Positions 14,246 to 28,431 of a stretch of 64,000 nucleotides of DNA are shown here, piece by piece. The notes below the pieces were generated by a model, which had not been told where the DNA came from, did not search any database, and saw nothing but the letters and a program-made list of their open reading frames with translations. The translations under genes and the position numbers were made by a program. Origin of the DNA: Xestospongia muta (lineage: Eukaryota; Porifera; Demospongiae; Haplosclerida; Petrosiidae); the NCBI GenBank assembly GCA_963693285.1, contig OY848921.1:6461229-6525228 (forward strand), in the 5' to 3' direction. Position 1 is the stretch's first letter. Every line of letters begins with the position of its first letter.

Positions 14246-16197
14246 TTCCTATGATGACAAACCTATACTCTCATTGTCACAACTATTTATAGCAGGTAAA
14301 TATGTAGAATGTCAATTCATGTGATCTTATGTACATTTTGTTTTGTTGTATAGTTGTTTATAATATTTAAAGTTATTAGCTTTTAATTACAGTCCTTATT
14401 ACTATCTGTTTTTCTTTGTTTTTTATGTTCCTATGATGACAAACCTATACTCTCATTGTCACAATTATTTATAGAAGGTAAATATGTACAATGTCAATTG
14501 ATGTGATCCTATGTACATTTTATTTCGATTGTGTAGTTGTTTATATTAATTAAAGTTATTAGGTTTTAATTACAATCCTTGTGACTATGTGCCTTTCTTT
14601 CTTTTTTATGTTCCTATGATGACAAATCTATACTCTCATTGTCACAACTATTTATAGCGGGTAAGTATGTACAATGTCAATTCATGTGATCTTATGTACA
14701 TTTTATTTTGATTGTGTAGTTGTTTATATTAATTAAAGTTATTTGGTTTTAATTACAGTACTTATTACTATGTGTCTTTCTTTGTATTTTTTATGTTCCT
14801 ATGATGAAAAACCTATACTCTCATTGTCACAACTATTTATAGAATGTAAGTATGTACAATGTCAATTCGTGTGATCTTATTTGCATTTTATCTTAATTCT
14901 ATGGTTGTTTATAATAATTAAACTTATTAGGTTTTAATTACAATCTTTGTTACGATGTGTCTTTCTTTGTTTTTTATGTTCCTATGATGACAAACCTATA
15001 CTCTCATTGTCACAACTATTTATAGAATGTAAGTATATACAATGTCAATTCATGTGATCTTATGTACATTTTATTTTGATTGTGTAGTTATTTATATTAA
15101 TTAAAGTTATTAAGTTTTAATTACAGTCCTTATTACTATGTGTCTTTCTTTGTTTGTTATGTTTCTGTGATGACAAACCTATACTCTCATTGTCACAACT
15201 ATTTATAGGATGTAAGTATGTACAATGTCAATTCATGTGATCTTATGTACATTTTGTTTTGATTGTGTAGTTGTTTATAATATTTAAAGTTATTATGTTT
15301 TAATTTACAGTCCTTGTTACTATGTGTCTTTCTTTGTTTTTTATGTTTCTATGATCACAAACCTATATTCTCATTGTCACAACTATTTATAGTGGGTATG
15401 TACAATGTCAATTCATGTGATCTTTTGTACATTTTATTTTGATAGTGTAGTTGTTTATATTAATTAAAGTTATTTGGTTTTAATTACAGTACTTATTACT
15501 ATGTGTCTTTCTTTGTATTTTTTATGTTCCTATGATGAAAAACCTATACTCTCATTGTCACAACTATTCATAGAATGTAAGTATGTACAATGTCAATTCG
15601 TGTGATCTTATTTGCATTTTATTTTAGTTCTATGGTTGTTTATAATAATTAAACTTATTAGGTTTTAATTACAATCTTTGTTACTATGTGTCCTTCTTTG
15701 TTTTTTATGTTCCTATAATGACAAACCTATACTCTCATTGTCACAACTATTTATAGAATGTAAGTATATACAATGTCAATTCATGTGATCTCATGTACAT
15801 TTTATTTTGATTGTGTAGTTGTTTATAATAATTAAAGTTATTAGGTTTTAACTAGAGTCGTTATTACTATGTGTCTTTCTTTGTTTTTTATGTTCCTATG
15901 ATGACAAACCTATACTCTCATTGTCACAACTATTTATAGGATGTAAGTATGTACAATGTCAATTCATGTGATCTTATGTACATTTTGTTTTTATTGTGTA
16001 GTTGTTTATAATATTTAAAGTTATTATGTTTTAATTACAGTCCTTGTTACTATGTGTCTTTCTTTGTTTTTTATGTTCCTATGATGACAAATCTATACTC
16101 TCATTGTCACAACTATTTATAGGATGTAAGTATATACAATGTCAATTCATGTGATTTTGTTACATTGATTGTGTAGTTTTTTTATATAAATTCAATG

Positions 16198-16880
16198 TGA
16201 ATGAAAGGCACTAAAGTACCAAACCTTGCTGCAGTTTCTAAGTTATTTATAAATACTATGCCAGCTTGGGTCCAGCTTTGATGTTGCTAGGTAGCATTGC
16301 AATTAAATTTATTAACATTCTAGAAAGTGTGGTCATAATTATCAATATTTCATATACAAAATTTATTGTAACTTGAAGATGAAATATTCTTTGGAAACTT
16401 CCCGTAGTACAAATATAAATCAATATATTGTCTATTAGTAGCAGTTTTTTCAATGCTTTGAGACGTTTCCTGAATGCGTCACTTCGATCGAAGTCTGTGT
16501 ACAATCTTGAAAACACTTAAGAACTTTTATGATGATTGCTTTGACCAACGGCCTTCTGTCTTCTGATGCGTATTCCTAAGATTGTCTACAACATACTAAA
16601 AAATCTCCACATTAATTTTTTTACTTTTCGAGAAAGGGCACCTTGACCTCTGCAGCCTGAAAATGCTTTTGCGAGTTTTAAGCTTTCATTTTCCTTGACG
16701 ATGTTCTTGATACTACTATTGTAAAGTCCACACGTTTTTATATTCGTTGCTAAACGTTGGTAGCTGCTAATGCCTCGCTTGCTAAATTATAGCAGTTCAA
16801 AAACAATCCTGGTAACAGGCAGTGCAGACACACACACACACACACTGACAGACTACAGTACCCTCACTATGTGAGGTTAA
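16198..16880. mobile_element. Interspersed repeat R1, copy 1
   Basis: This repeat interrupts the end of array 1 and is shared with 40,445-41,615. It begins with the common sequence AATGAAAGGCACTAAAG and ends in a CA-rich tract followed by CAGACTACAGTACCCTC and GAGGTTAAT. AACCTTGCTG near the left end and GTGAGGTT at the right end form an imperfect terminal inverted repeat, clearer in the other copy (AACCTCGCTGT with ACAGCGAGGTT). A minus-strand open frame at 16,256-16,516 resembles frames in the other copy, with RSDAFRKRL and [16 protein letters not shown] do not recognise a transposase. It is probably a non-autonomous element. Confidence 0.7.
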
Positions 16881-17426
16881 TGAAATCAAACTTAATAAAA
16901 TGACACATATAGCAATGAATGAATATTATTACCATGAGCACTTTGAAGTGGGTGTGATTGTTGGAAACTTCTGTGTTTTTAACCCAAAGAAAGATATTTA
17001 AGCAGTTACATAGCTTGTATTAATTCTCAAATTATAATACTCATACATTCATTTCCTTACATCAACAACAGTATCATATTGGGTTGATATTTAGAAACAT
17101 TTTTCTTGATCATATTGTTGTTTGTGTAACGAGTGCATTGCAACAAACCTTGTCTGTATGTTATGTAATATATTTATCATATGTTTGACTAATTATTTTA
17201 GTTGTCAATTAAGACCTTACCTTTGTCTATTGTCAGACTGTAGTGTTAATTAGTGTTAGTCAGTCCTTTTCATACTTGGTTTGTATCTCTTTTGTTGCCT
17301 TCCTCTTGTTTATTGTTCTTTGTTCTGTACACTCTATTTAAGTTCACTGTGTTTTCAAAGTTATGTGTGTTCTATTATTGTGTTTGTTGTTATAACAAGA
17401 GACAGTCTGCTAAACTTAGCTCTCAA
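16881..17426. other. Unassigned AT-rich sequence
   Basis: I see no gene, tandem array or RNA gene here. The open frame at 17,253-17,450 on the plus strand has no recognisable domain and runs into a satellite relic, so I do not call it. Confidence 0.5.
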
Positions 17427-17545
17427 GCAGGTTACATTTGTATTAATTGAAAATTATTAGGTTTTAATGACATTCCTTGTTACTATGTGTCTTTCTTTCT
17501 TTTAATTTTATGTAATGATAAACTTATATTGTAATTGTCATATTC
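17427..17545 (+). repeat. Degenerate isolated satellite monomer
   Basis: Fragments of the 182-bp monomer are recognisable in order: TTATTAGGTTTTAATGACA, CCTTGTTACTATGTGTC, TTTCTTTC, ATGTAATGATAAAC and AATTGTCATA. Many substitutions and the loss of the TATAG-GTAAGT part mark it as a decayed edge copy of array 1, cut off by the R1 insertion and flanking sequence. Confidence 0.75.
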
Positions 17546-17599
17546 TTTCATTGAGCTTGCTAATACTTTGATTGGTGTCTTAGAACATAATGCATATTG

Positions 17600-18379
17600 T
17601 AAACTACCTTATTGGGAGTATTGTTAACTGTCACTGCTTTCAGTATGGACAAGGATTACAGTACTTGCTTTGTGTGTGTGTCTGTCTGTTAACAGTCATT
17701 GTACTATGTACTGCTTGAACTAAATAAAGACAGTGTCTTACAGCTGCATTAGTTGGCAGTGAGATGAAAACGTTCTATAAATACTTTCTAGCTAACAAGC
17801 TACTAAAGCACAGAAAAAGTGGAAGAGTTGATTGCTACAATAAAACTACAATAATTTTCTAATAAGATGTGGGAATTTTCATAGAAATGCTTCATTTTGA
17901 AGTTATGAAGTCAAAAAACAGCCACTTGCAAACATATGATTGTTAGTGACACCTGTTATGGTTAAATAGTTACCAGTCCTATGGTTTTTATCACCATATA
18001 GCACAGCCATTAATTTTTATTTAGCGAGTTCTCAGGTAGTGGCTGTATAACTAACTAACATCATTCAGTATAATTCAGCCACCACTGCAGCAAGGGTTCT
18101 GCATTTTTGAACTAAGCTTTTCTTATGTCTTTTATACTTTTTAAAATACAATTTGATAATTTGTTCTTAACAGTTATTACAAATTTACAGGATACTTAAA
18201 TTGACTTGTTGTTTATTTTTTATGTCAACTTTTTACACCTGCTAATGTCAAACGGAACATATACATGTATAGAGGGAACGAGGTAAAGTATTTATATATT
18301 ACTTAGTATTAGATTATAGTGCTAGGAGAGTTAGCAATATGATGTTGCTTCAAGTATACCTCTATAGAGTTACCATTGT
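17600..18379 (+). repeat. Unit Z copy of the post-array flank
   Basis: This stretch aligns with the flank after array 2 (from 26,080) and after array 3 (from 55,270). Shared landmarks include TACAGTACTTGCTTTGTGT, a CTGTCTGTTAACAG tract, TTCTCAGGTAGTGG, CATCATTCAGTATAATT and the segment ending in GATGTTGCTTCAAGTATACC. Compared with unit B it lacks about 1 kb that contains the TA/GT microsatellite. No conserved coding frame was found in any of the three copies. Confidence 0.8.
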
Positions 18380-19055
18380 CAGGGTTTCATTTAGGGGTGT
18401 GAGGGCATTCACTCCCCCTCTTGGAAATTAGGTTAGCCATTTTTTCAAGGGTTAATCGGATGTAATGACTACAGAACTGAAACTCAACACAAGGAATAAA
18501 CAACATAAGATAACCTTAGGCTAAACACAAGGAGAATGTACAGTTTTTAATCTAAACAGCTATTCTACTCTTTCTGTTCCATGTATCTACAATGTCTTCA
18601 AGGTCACTATCCAGCAAAGTGTCAGAAGATTCAATGGCTATTTCGTAAGGTGTGAAAGGCTGGTGTTACTTAAGCGGTTGCGTAGACAATTTTTTATTAA
18701 CTTCATCTGATAGAAGCTTCTCTCTACAAAGGCAGTAGCAATGGGAATGGACAGACTGATGGTTGCAAATGTGTTCAAGTTCAGAAACATACTTTTAAGT
18801 ATTTCATTTGTTGCTAATTCCTTCAATATGCAGAAATATGGTCATCTCATCATGTCATTTGGAAACCACAAATGGTCTGGAAATGTGCCAGAAGCAATCT
18901 CAGAGGGTCTAAAATTTAAAAATTTCTGAGGGCCATGTTTCCAGACCCCCATAGAGGGTGCACTGTCATGCAGTCCCTTCACCCCCTCCCCCCCCCCCCC
19001 CCAACTTTCTCTAAATATTATTTGCCTCTTGTCCATTTTTCTAAATGAAACCCTG
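18380..19055. mobile_element. hAT-like transposon remnant with terminal inverted repeats
   Basis: A 676-bp insertion bounded by CAGGGTTTCATTTAG and its exact reverse complement. It is flanked by the direct repeat ATTGT at 18,375-18,379 and 19,056-19,060. The equivalent site in unit B (near 27,890) reads ATTGTTTACC without an insert, which supports a real empty site. The minus strand encodes part of a hAT C-terminal dimerisation region. An internal run of C lies near 18,990. A 5-bp target duplication is shorter than the usual 8 bp for hAT, so the family call rests on the protein fragment. Confidence 0.85.
18556..18826 (-). pseudogene. hAT transposase C-terminal dimerisation fragment, frameshifted
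   Basis: Read on the minus strand the fragment contains TAFVERSFYQMKLIKNCLRN and LSNTSLSHLTK, typical of the hAT dimerisation region where a block like ERSFS.MK.IK..LR is conserved. A single-base loss near 18,642 creates a stop. In the shifted frame the homology continues as IAIESSDTLLDSDLEDIVDT. No catalytic part is present. It lies within the inverted-repeat element at 18,380-19,055 and cannot encode an active transposase. Confidence 0.85.
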
Positions 19056-19203
19056 ATTGTTTACCTGCTATTGAGTTTTACTATTTAGTTGAAGTATACT
19101 ATTATCATCAGCAATATTGTTTATATCATTAACATGTTTATAATCATCAAAACTGGTTGGTTTATTCCTATTACATAGTGAATACATATTGTATTTATTG
19201 TAG

Positions 19204-19529
19204 ATATTTCTAGTATTCTATCAAAAGTTCCTACTGGTGAAGATGCCCTCTCATTACTCATTCCTATTATGAATCAGTGGTATATCATTGGTGGTGCACT
19301 AGACATTAATCTTGGTAAGCTCGACAGTTTAGATCAAAGTCAGGATCCAGTCAAGACAAAGCTTTTCAAAGTCATCACAACATGGCTGGACGAAAAAGGT
19401 AGGGCAGCTACTTGGGGAAAGCTAATTGATGTAGTTGAAGGTGACATTGTGGAAAGTCGTCAAACTGGTGAGAATATTCGTGAATTTCTAAGAAAACCAG
19501 ATATATACAGAAAATATTCTGGTCAATAA
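19204..19529 (+). pseudogene. DEATH-domain terminal exon of unit Z, separated from any ROCO exon
   Basis: An open 326-nt exon preceded by a good acceptor (TTTATTGTAG) and read with two leading bases, as in the unit B DEATH exon at 30,774-31,099. It encodes about 108 residues ending KYSGQ and a TAA stop. The core has WYIIGGALDIN, TWLDEKGRAATWGKLIDVV and ENIREFLRKP, the six-helix DEATH pattern of a GALDI helix 2 and a W..L helix 5. The frame is intact, but no ROCO exon lies upstream; the flank jumps from sequence equivalent to 27,890 to sequence equivalent to 30,690. It may be an orphan exon, or may be spliced to exons before this window. I class it as a pseudogene because its usual partner exon is deleted. 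Confidence 0.7.
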
Positions 19530-19862
19530 GTTGATTGTTTTGTTGCACACAAATACATTTATTTTTAAGACTTGGACACATTCTTTAAGTTGTTCTACAA
19601 AACATGAAATATTTTGATAATAAGTTTGTCTTCTTAGTTTTAATATTAGTTTTAATATGAGTTTGTATTAAAGTGCTAGTATATCTACATGTTTTATTAG
19701 TGATTTCTTCTTTTTAGTCAACATACATGATCTATTATTTGGTCTTATATTTACACATATTGTGTCATATTATGTAATTAGATTAATAAGCTTTGTCATG
19801 ATAACACAATTGTTTATATCACATGTTAGACCAGACAAGTCATAATTTACACCCACACTGTG
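19530..19862 (+). repeat. Post-DEATH flank shared with unit B
   Basis: This stretch aligns with 31,100-31,435, sharing TGTTCTACAAAACAT, CATGATCTATTATTTGGTC and TAGACCAGACAAGTCATAA. Similarity stops just after CACACTGTGT. In this copy the next sequence is the 3' side of SPT4 exon 2, in unit B it is the Reeler gene promoter. The point near 19,862 is therefore a duplication breakpoint. Confidence 0.82.
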
Positions 19863-19975
19863 TAACTGAAAGTGTACAAGATGTCAGCTTCAATCATTAC
19901 ATCAGACCCCTAGGTGCATGATGTCTCTGATATTATGTATTACATGTAGGTATATGTTATATTTGATAGACTTAC

Positions 19976-20229
19976 CCATCAAAATTTGAACTAGTACAAT
20001 CATTAACTTTTCCTCTGTTTCCTTTGAGATGAAGATATCTCTCACAATTATCACATCCAGTATAGAGAAACTGATCAAATGACTTCATTAATGATAGATA
20101 TTATTATCACTAACATTGTAGAGTAGACTTCTGCTTTATGATACATCACTACAAACTTACCTTTACCATAGAACATAGCTTACAAGCTCGTAGTCCTCGA
20201 AGATCCTTAGGAATAGATTCTAAAGACAT
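19976..20229 (-). pseudogene. SUPT4H1: SPT4 (transcription elongation factor), exons 1-2 only
   Basis: Exon 1 is 20,161-20,229: 23 codons starting MSLESIPKDLRGLRACKLCS and ending MVK, then GTAAG. Exon 2 is 19,976-20,082, starting [13 protein letters not shown] and ending CTSSNFDG, then GTAAG. The phases join (0, then ending in phase 2). SPT4 pairs with SPT5 in the DSIF/NusG-like complex on RNA polymerase II; the four zinc-binding cysteines (two CxxC pairs) are all present. A CACC precedes the ATG. No third exon was found downstream on this strand: within about 115 bp of exon 2 the sequence becomes unit Z flank. The family normally has about 117 residues, so this is a 5' fragment covering roughly half. 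An exon farther away within or beyond array 1 cannot be excluded. Confidence 0.85.
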
Positions 20230-22932
20230 GGTGGAAATTTTTAACCTGTTGAGTTTGTACCGCCTTGAACCACGCCTACAAGATTACAGACCCAATTGCG
20301 CAGTGAAACACAGAGAAGGGCGATAACTTGTACCACTGTAAATTTAGTCAAAGATAGGAGGTAAACTGAACAGTACCTTATCTGATTGCTAATCTAACTT
20401 ACACTATGTGAAACTTTAACTAAATGACTAAGTCTGTGCAATTTTAATTCTAATTGTCTGAGTCTATGATGAGACCATTACACTGGTAATAGTCCCCTGA
20501 CTATGACAATTATTGACCTAGTTCTGGGTGTCTCTAAGCTTGATGAAATTCCATAATGTCAACGAAGTATCTAGTTAAGTAGAGAATGTATTTGATTTTT
20601 GTCCTAATTAATGTCTCAATAATTGTAAATAACATACGATGTAGTAAAGTTATGTTGATTCATCAACTTCAATGATCATGACACAATAGATATCAGACAA
20701 CCCGACACAGGATTAGAATATTGTAGCAACATCTACATGTTGTAGTCATAAAGTAATGAAACTATTCCACTATCCAGCAATAGAATAATGGTTAATTGTA
20801 CAAGAAATTATATTTATCCCAATTTAGCATTTTCTAGCTGAAATACTTTTTCCCGCCACTATGTAGCCAATATTAACTCTCCAGTCTTTAATATATACAT
20901 AATTTACAGTATCAAAATGAATCTTAAGAACCTTTTATAATTATAATCTTGTTCATCATCAACAAATGAACTTTACTATTTATATGCTAGATCATCAAAA
21001 CAATTAAGTTTGGATGTAAATATATTGTTAATAATATATTATAGCTTACTGCTAAAACTGATTATGTAATTTAACCAGTTAATATGTTTGGGTATCACAG
21101 ATAGGTATCATAGCTGTGATGAGTTAAATTTTGTTAAGAATGTGCCACAACATTAGAGTAACACTCAGGTCTTTTTCTCATTATAAATAAACTATATGGA
21201 GTGGAAGCACTGAAAGCAGCTTGGCGATACATCAAGACAGCAAAAAAGACCGCTTGTCTTTGTCAACACTTAGCCCTCAACCAGAGATGCAAGTGCTACC
21301 ATATGCTCCCACAATATCTTCATCAGAAGCCTCTGGTCCCCTCTGCTAAAGGATACAAAATTGAAAGACATCAAACTCTGCACACATATAAGCCCACCCA
21401 CACAATGCATACAGGAATGGAGGATGTTTTGAACTTTGTACCTTAGCGCGTAGTATAAATAGATGCTTTTTACTTTTACTTTTTCATTATTTAAGCTATC
21501 GATAATGATAGTTGCTCTGACTATTGAAATGTTTGGCGTTAATATATATTTTTGTTTGGTGAAATAAAAATGAACATTCAAAACACTAATCTACCTAAAC
21601 ACCTAGGTCTTTTTTTCAGAGTATATAATGATTACATCAGATAAAGTGGTTCACAGATAGCTACAATACATATCATAGCTGTGATAAGTTAAATGATCAT
21701 AAGAACATACCACAACTATAATATGTGTACTCTCCTCATATATAGATCAGAATATATGATGTTTATATCAGATAAATTGGTATGTATTCATAATATAATA
21801 AAATTTATTTAAGGCTACAGTTTATACATTTAAATGTATGACTAGAGCACTATATGCCTGACTGTAACAGGTTTGACATTCATACAGACATCATGTCAGG
21901 TTTGTATCTCATTGTCATCATTTGATGTGTTATAAGACCTACAACTACATTGATTTACTAGTGCTAGGCCAGCATATTGTATTATTGTTTTGTTTAATAC
22001 ATAATTGTATACTGAAAACTTTACTTTGATCCTTCTACAATAATAATTATTAACCACCAGTCACTAAGCTATATTATAAAACATAGTTATGACACAACTC
22101 TAATATAATAAGAGACATTAATGACAGTTGAAACAAGACAGTTGGCTGTGCAATTCCTTGTTACTAGTTAATTACAAATGGAACTATTCCATTTATATTT
22201 CAACTGATTTGGGAATGTCATATAATATTATTATAAACTTCATTGTGCTAGCTCTATTGTAGTGTATGTTATTACAATGTGTAGTTGTATATTAAAATGC
22301 TTTTAGGCCATTCACTTTTATGAGTACTTGTACATATAACAAAGACAGTAAGGACATTCTAGTTCTCTGAACTGTCCAGCTACTGTTTACATAAATGTAC
22401 TTTTGTTTAATATAAATCAATTTGACTGTATATGTTAGAGTGTCAAACTAATCAAGTTTACATATGTATATATTATCGCTTGAATATTAATATAACAAAT
22501 AATCAATGTATGAAGCAGCTTCAGATGATAGTATGTACTATATTAACATTACTGCCTAGTGTTCATATATAGATACATATATATATGCGTGTGTGTGTGT
22601 ATTTCTTTTGATATGTATGTGTGTGTGTGTGTGTGTGTACATTTCCTTTGTTTTATTCTATTATCATTTGTGACTTATCCAAGTACATAACCTTGACTTA
22701 TAGAATGATCAACATAAATAATTACAAACATTATCAGTAAACATTATTATTTGTATTTACAAGATACACATCATCCTTTATTAGAGTTTGTATGTTCAGT
22801 ATTCATTTTGTTTAAATGTTCTTTGTAATCCAGTATAGAATTATACTAACCATACATTAAATGTTGACATTATAGTATAATTTGTATCTGAATTGTTATA
22901 TTATGTGTTATTACTAGGACATATTACTGACT
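20230..22932 (+). repeat. Spacer of unit B, duplicated in unit C
   Basis: From 20,088 (TTAATGATAGATATTATTAT) onward this region aligns with 43,592 onward, reaching to the satellite arrays. It holds the SPT4 5' flank and promoter region, a conserved open frame at 21,201, GT microsatellites near 22,585-22,640, and AT-rich sequence. Copy B carries about 215 bp near 22,180-22,395 and about 70 bp near 21,500 that copy C lacks. Apart from the entries listed separately I see no gene. Confidence 0.85.
21201..21446 (+). other. Conserved open frame without an ATG, unknown
   Basis: An open frame of about 81 codons whose counterpart at 44,684-44,929 is also open and ends at the same place. It includes EALKAA, YIKTAK, CLCQHLALNQRCKCYHMLP, YLHQKPLVPS and DVLNFVP before a stop. 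It starts in frame at GTG here and GTA in the other copy, so it has no normal initiation codon. No domain is recognised. It may be a fragment of an old mobile element carried in the duplicated spacer. Open frames in both copies are expected if the duplication is recent, so this is weak evidence of function. Confidence 0.35.
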
Positions 22933-22962
22933 ATGGCTAAAAGAAATGAAAGACCAGGTTTG
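22918..22962 (+). other. Candidate 5' exon of the unit B ROCO gene
   Basis: TTACTAG is followed by 45 bp open in phase 0 and then a strong donor, TTG|GTAAGTCA. Within it ATG at 22,933 begins a short peptide, MAKRNERPGL. The counterpart at 46,108-46,152 keeps the acceptor-like AG, the ATG (MAERNKRLYL), the frame and the donor. It could be a first exon starting at the ATG, or an internal 45-nt exon. The ROCO exon at 28,432 needs a preceding exon ending in phase 1, so at least one more exon would be required between them. The satellite array would then lie within the intron. Confidence 0.45.
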
Positions 22963-23244
22963 GTAAGTCATTCTATATATGTAACTAATGGAGAAAGTTG
23001 CTACATCAAATAAAGAAAAACAATTAAATGTATTCAATACTATTATCTAAAAATAGTAAAGATTGTTACTATTGACTAGTTAATTTATAATATTTTCAAT
23101 GGTGACTGAGATTATTATGACACCTATCATGGTTTAAAGCCACACCTTTGATATCTACTTGGAAAAAACCTAATATAAACTTTAAATATTTAAACACTTG
23201 ATAGTTATTCAATAGTATTTTTAATAAATATATAGTAAGCTCAC

Positions 23245-26064
23245 TTGTTATGATATGTCTTTCTTTTTTTTATGTTCCTATGACGACAAACCTATACTCT
23301 CATTGTCACAACTATTTATAGATTGTAAGTATGTACAATGTCAATTCATGTGATCTCATTTGCATTTTATCTAAATTGAGTAGTTGTTTATATCAATTAA
23401 CGTTATTAGGTTTTAAATATAATCCTTGTTACTATGTGTCTTTCTTTGTTTTTATGTTCCTATGATGACAAACCTATACTTCCATTGTCACAACTATTTA
23501 TAGGCGGTAAGTATGTACAATGTCAATTCATGTGATCTCATTTGCATTTTATCTAAATTGAGTAGTTGTTTATATCAATTAACGTTATTAGGTTTTAATT
23601 ACAATCCTTGTTACTATGTGTACTTCTTTCTTTTTTATGTTCTTATGATGATAAACCTACACTCTCATTGTCACAACTATTTATAGATTGTAAGTATGTA
23701 CAATGTCAATTCATGTGATCTCATTTGCATTTTATCTTAATTGAGTAGTTGTTTATATCAATTAACGTTATTAGGTTTTAATTACAATCCTTGTTACTAT
23801 GTGTTTTTTGTTTGTTTTTATGTTTCTATGATGACAAACCTATACTGTCATTGTCACAACTATTTATAGAGGGTAAGTATATACAATGTCAATTCATGTG
23901 ATCTCATTTGCATTTTATCTTAATTGTGTAGTTGTTTATATCAATTAAAGTTATTAGATTTTAATTACAATCCTTGTTACTATTTTTTTTTCTTTTTTAT
24001 GTTCTTATGATGACAAACCTACACTCTCATTGTCACAACTATTTATAGATTGTAAGTATGTACAATGTCAATTCATGTGATCTCATTTGCATTTTATCTT
24101 AATTGAATAGTTGTTTATATCAATTAACGTTATTAGGTTTTAATTACAATCCTTGTTACTATTTTTTTTTTCTTTTTTATGTTCTTATGATGACAAACCT
24201 ACACTCTCATTGTCATAACTATTTATAGATTGTAAGTATGTACAATGTCAATTCGTGTGATCTCATTTGCATTTTATCTTAATTGAATAGTTGTTTATAT
24301 TAATTAAAGTTATTAGGTTTTAATTACAATCCTTGTTACTATGTGTTTTTGTTTGTTTTTATGTTTCTTTGATGACAAACCTATACTCTCATTGTCACAA
24401 CTATTTATAGGAGGTGAGTATGTACAATGTCAATTCATGTGATCTCATTTGCATTTTATCTTAATTGAGTAGTTGTTTATATCAATTAACGTTATTAGGT
24501 TTTAATTACAATCCTTGTTACTATTTTTTTTTCTTTTTTATGTTCTTATGATGACAAACCTACACTCTCATTGTCACAACTATTTATAGGCGGTAAGTAT
24601 GTACAATGTCAATTCATGTGATCTCATTTGCATTTTATCTAAATTGAGTAGTTGTTTATATCAATTAACGTTATTAGGTTTTAAATATAATCCTTGTTAC
24701 TATGTGTCTTTCTTTGTTTTTATGTTCCTATGATGACAAACCTATACTTCCATTGTCACAACTATTTATAGGCGGTAAGTATGTACAATGTCAATTCATG
24801 TGATCTCATTTGCATTTTATCTAAATTGAGTAGTTGTTTATATCAATTAACGTTATTAGGTTTTAATTACAATCCTTGTTACTATGTGTACTTCTTTCTT
24901 TTTTATGTTCTTATGATGATAAACCTACACTCTCATTGTCACAACTATTTATAGATTGTAAGTATGTACAATGTCAATTCATGTGATCTCATTTGCATTT
25001 TATCTTAATTGAGTAGTTGTTTATATCAATTAACGTTATTAGGTTTTAATTACAATCCTTGTTACTATGTTTTTTTTTCTTTTTTATGTTTCTATGATGA
25101 CAAACCTATACTCTCATGGTCACAACTATTTATAGATGGTAAATATGTACAATGTTAATTCATGTGATCTTATTTGCATTTTATCTTAATTGAATAGTTG
25201 TTTATATTAATTAAAGTTATTAGGTTTTAATTACAATCCTTGTTACTATGTGTTTTTGTTTGTTTTTATGTTCCACTGATGACAAACCTATACTGTCATT
25301 GTCACAACTATTTATAGAGGGTAAGTATATACAATGTCAATTCATGTGATCTCATTTGCATTTTATCTTAATTGTGTAGTTGTTTATATCAATTAAAGTT
25401 ATTAGATTTTAATTACAATCCTTGTTACTATTTTTTTTTCTTTTTTATGTTCTTATGATGACAAACCTACACTCTCATTGTCACAACTATTTATAGATTG
25501 TAAGTATGTACAATGTCAATTCGTGTGATCTCATTTGCATTTTATCTTAATTGAATAGTTGTTTATATTAATTAAAGTTATTAGGTTTTAATTACTATCC
25601 TTGTTACTATGTGTTTTTGTTTGTTTTTATGTTTCTTTGATGACAAACCTATACTCTCATTGTCACAACTATTTATAGGAGGTGAGTATGTACAATGTCA
25701 ATTCATGTGATCTCATTTGCATTTTATCTTAATTGAGTAGTTGTTTATATCAATTAACGTTATTAGGTTTTAATTACAATCCTTGTTACTATTTTTTTTT
25801 CTTTTTTATGTTCTTATGATGACAAACCTACACTCTCATTGTCACAACTATTTATAGGCGGTAAGTATGTACAATGTCAATTCATGTAATCTCATTTGCA
25901 TTTTATCTTAATTGAGTAGTTGTTTATATTAATTAAATTTATTAGGTTTTAATTACAATCCTTGTTACTATATGTTTTTGTTTGTTTTTTATGTTCCTCT
26001 GATGACAAACCTATACTCTTATTGTCACAACTATTTATAGGAGGTAAGTATGTACAATGTCAAT
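23245..26064 (+). repeat. Satellite array 2
   Basis: About 15 monomers of the same 182-bp family as array 1, with local differences: CTCATTTGCATTTTATCT in place of TGTACATTTTATTTTGAT, TTGAGTAG, and TATCAATTAACG. Each monomer keeps TATAG, three variable bases (ATT, GCG, AGG, GAG, ATG) and GTAAGTATGT. A seven-monomer higher-order unit of 1,268 bp is visible: the TTCCATTGTCACAAC variant at about 23,481 recurs at about 24,749. The array lies between the 5' exon candidate and the ROCO exon. Confidence 0.96.

Positions 26065-28431
<2,367 letters not shown>

Larger units (their letters stand above)
1..16190 (+). repeat. Satellite array 1, 182-183 bp monomer
   Basis: About 89 head-to-tail copies of an AT-rich monomer of 182-183 bp. 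Landmarks in order are CTCATTGTCACAACTATT, TATAG, three variable bases, GTAAGTATGT, CAATGTCAATTCATGTGAT, TGTACATTTTATTTTGAT, TTAATTAAAGTTATTAGG, and CTTTCTTTGTTTTTTATG. The period was measured from the spacing of TATAG, for example 7,250 to 7,433. Copies differ by scattered substitutions and small indels. Higher-order structure is clear: about 1-5,740 recurs at about 8,871-14,245, a 1,137-bp unit marked by a palindrome recurs at 3,186 and 4,323, and 5,745-6,843 is a six-monomer unit of 1,098 bp. No coding potential is seen. It lies upstream of a DEATH exon in unit Z, matching the place of arrays 2 and 3 in the other units. Confidence 0.97.

Noticed and set aside
1..16190. CRISPR-like regularly spaced repeats
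   Set aside because: The 182-bp units are contiguous and similar along their whole length, with no unique spacers, in intron-rich animal-type DNA. It is a satellite.
16256..16516. A genuine small gene on the minus strand
   Set aside because: It lies within interspersed repeat R1, also present at 40,445-41,615, so it is treated as repeat content.
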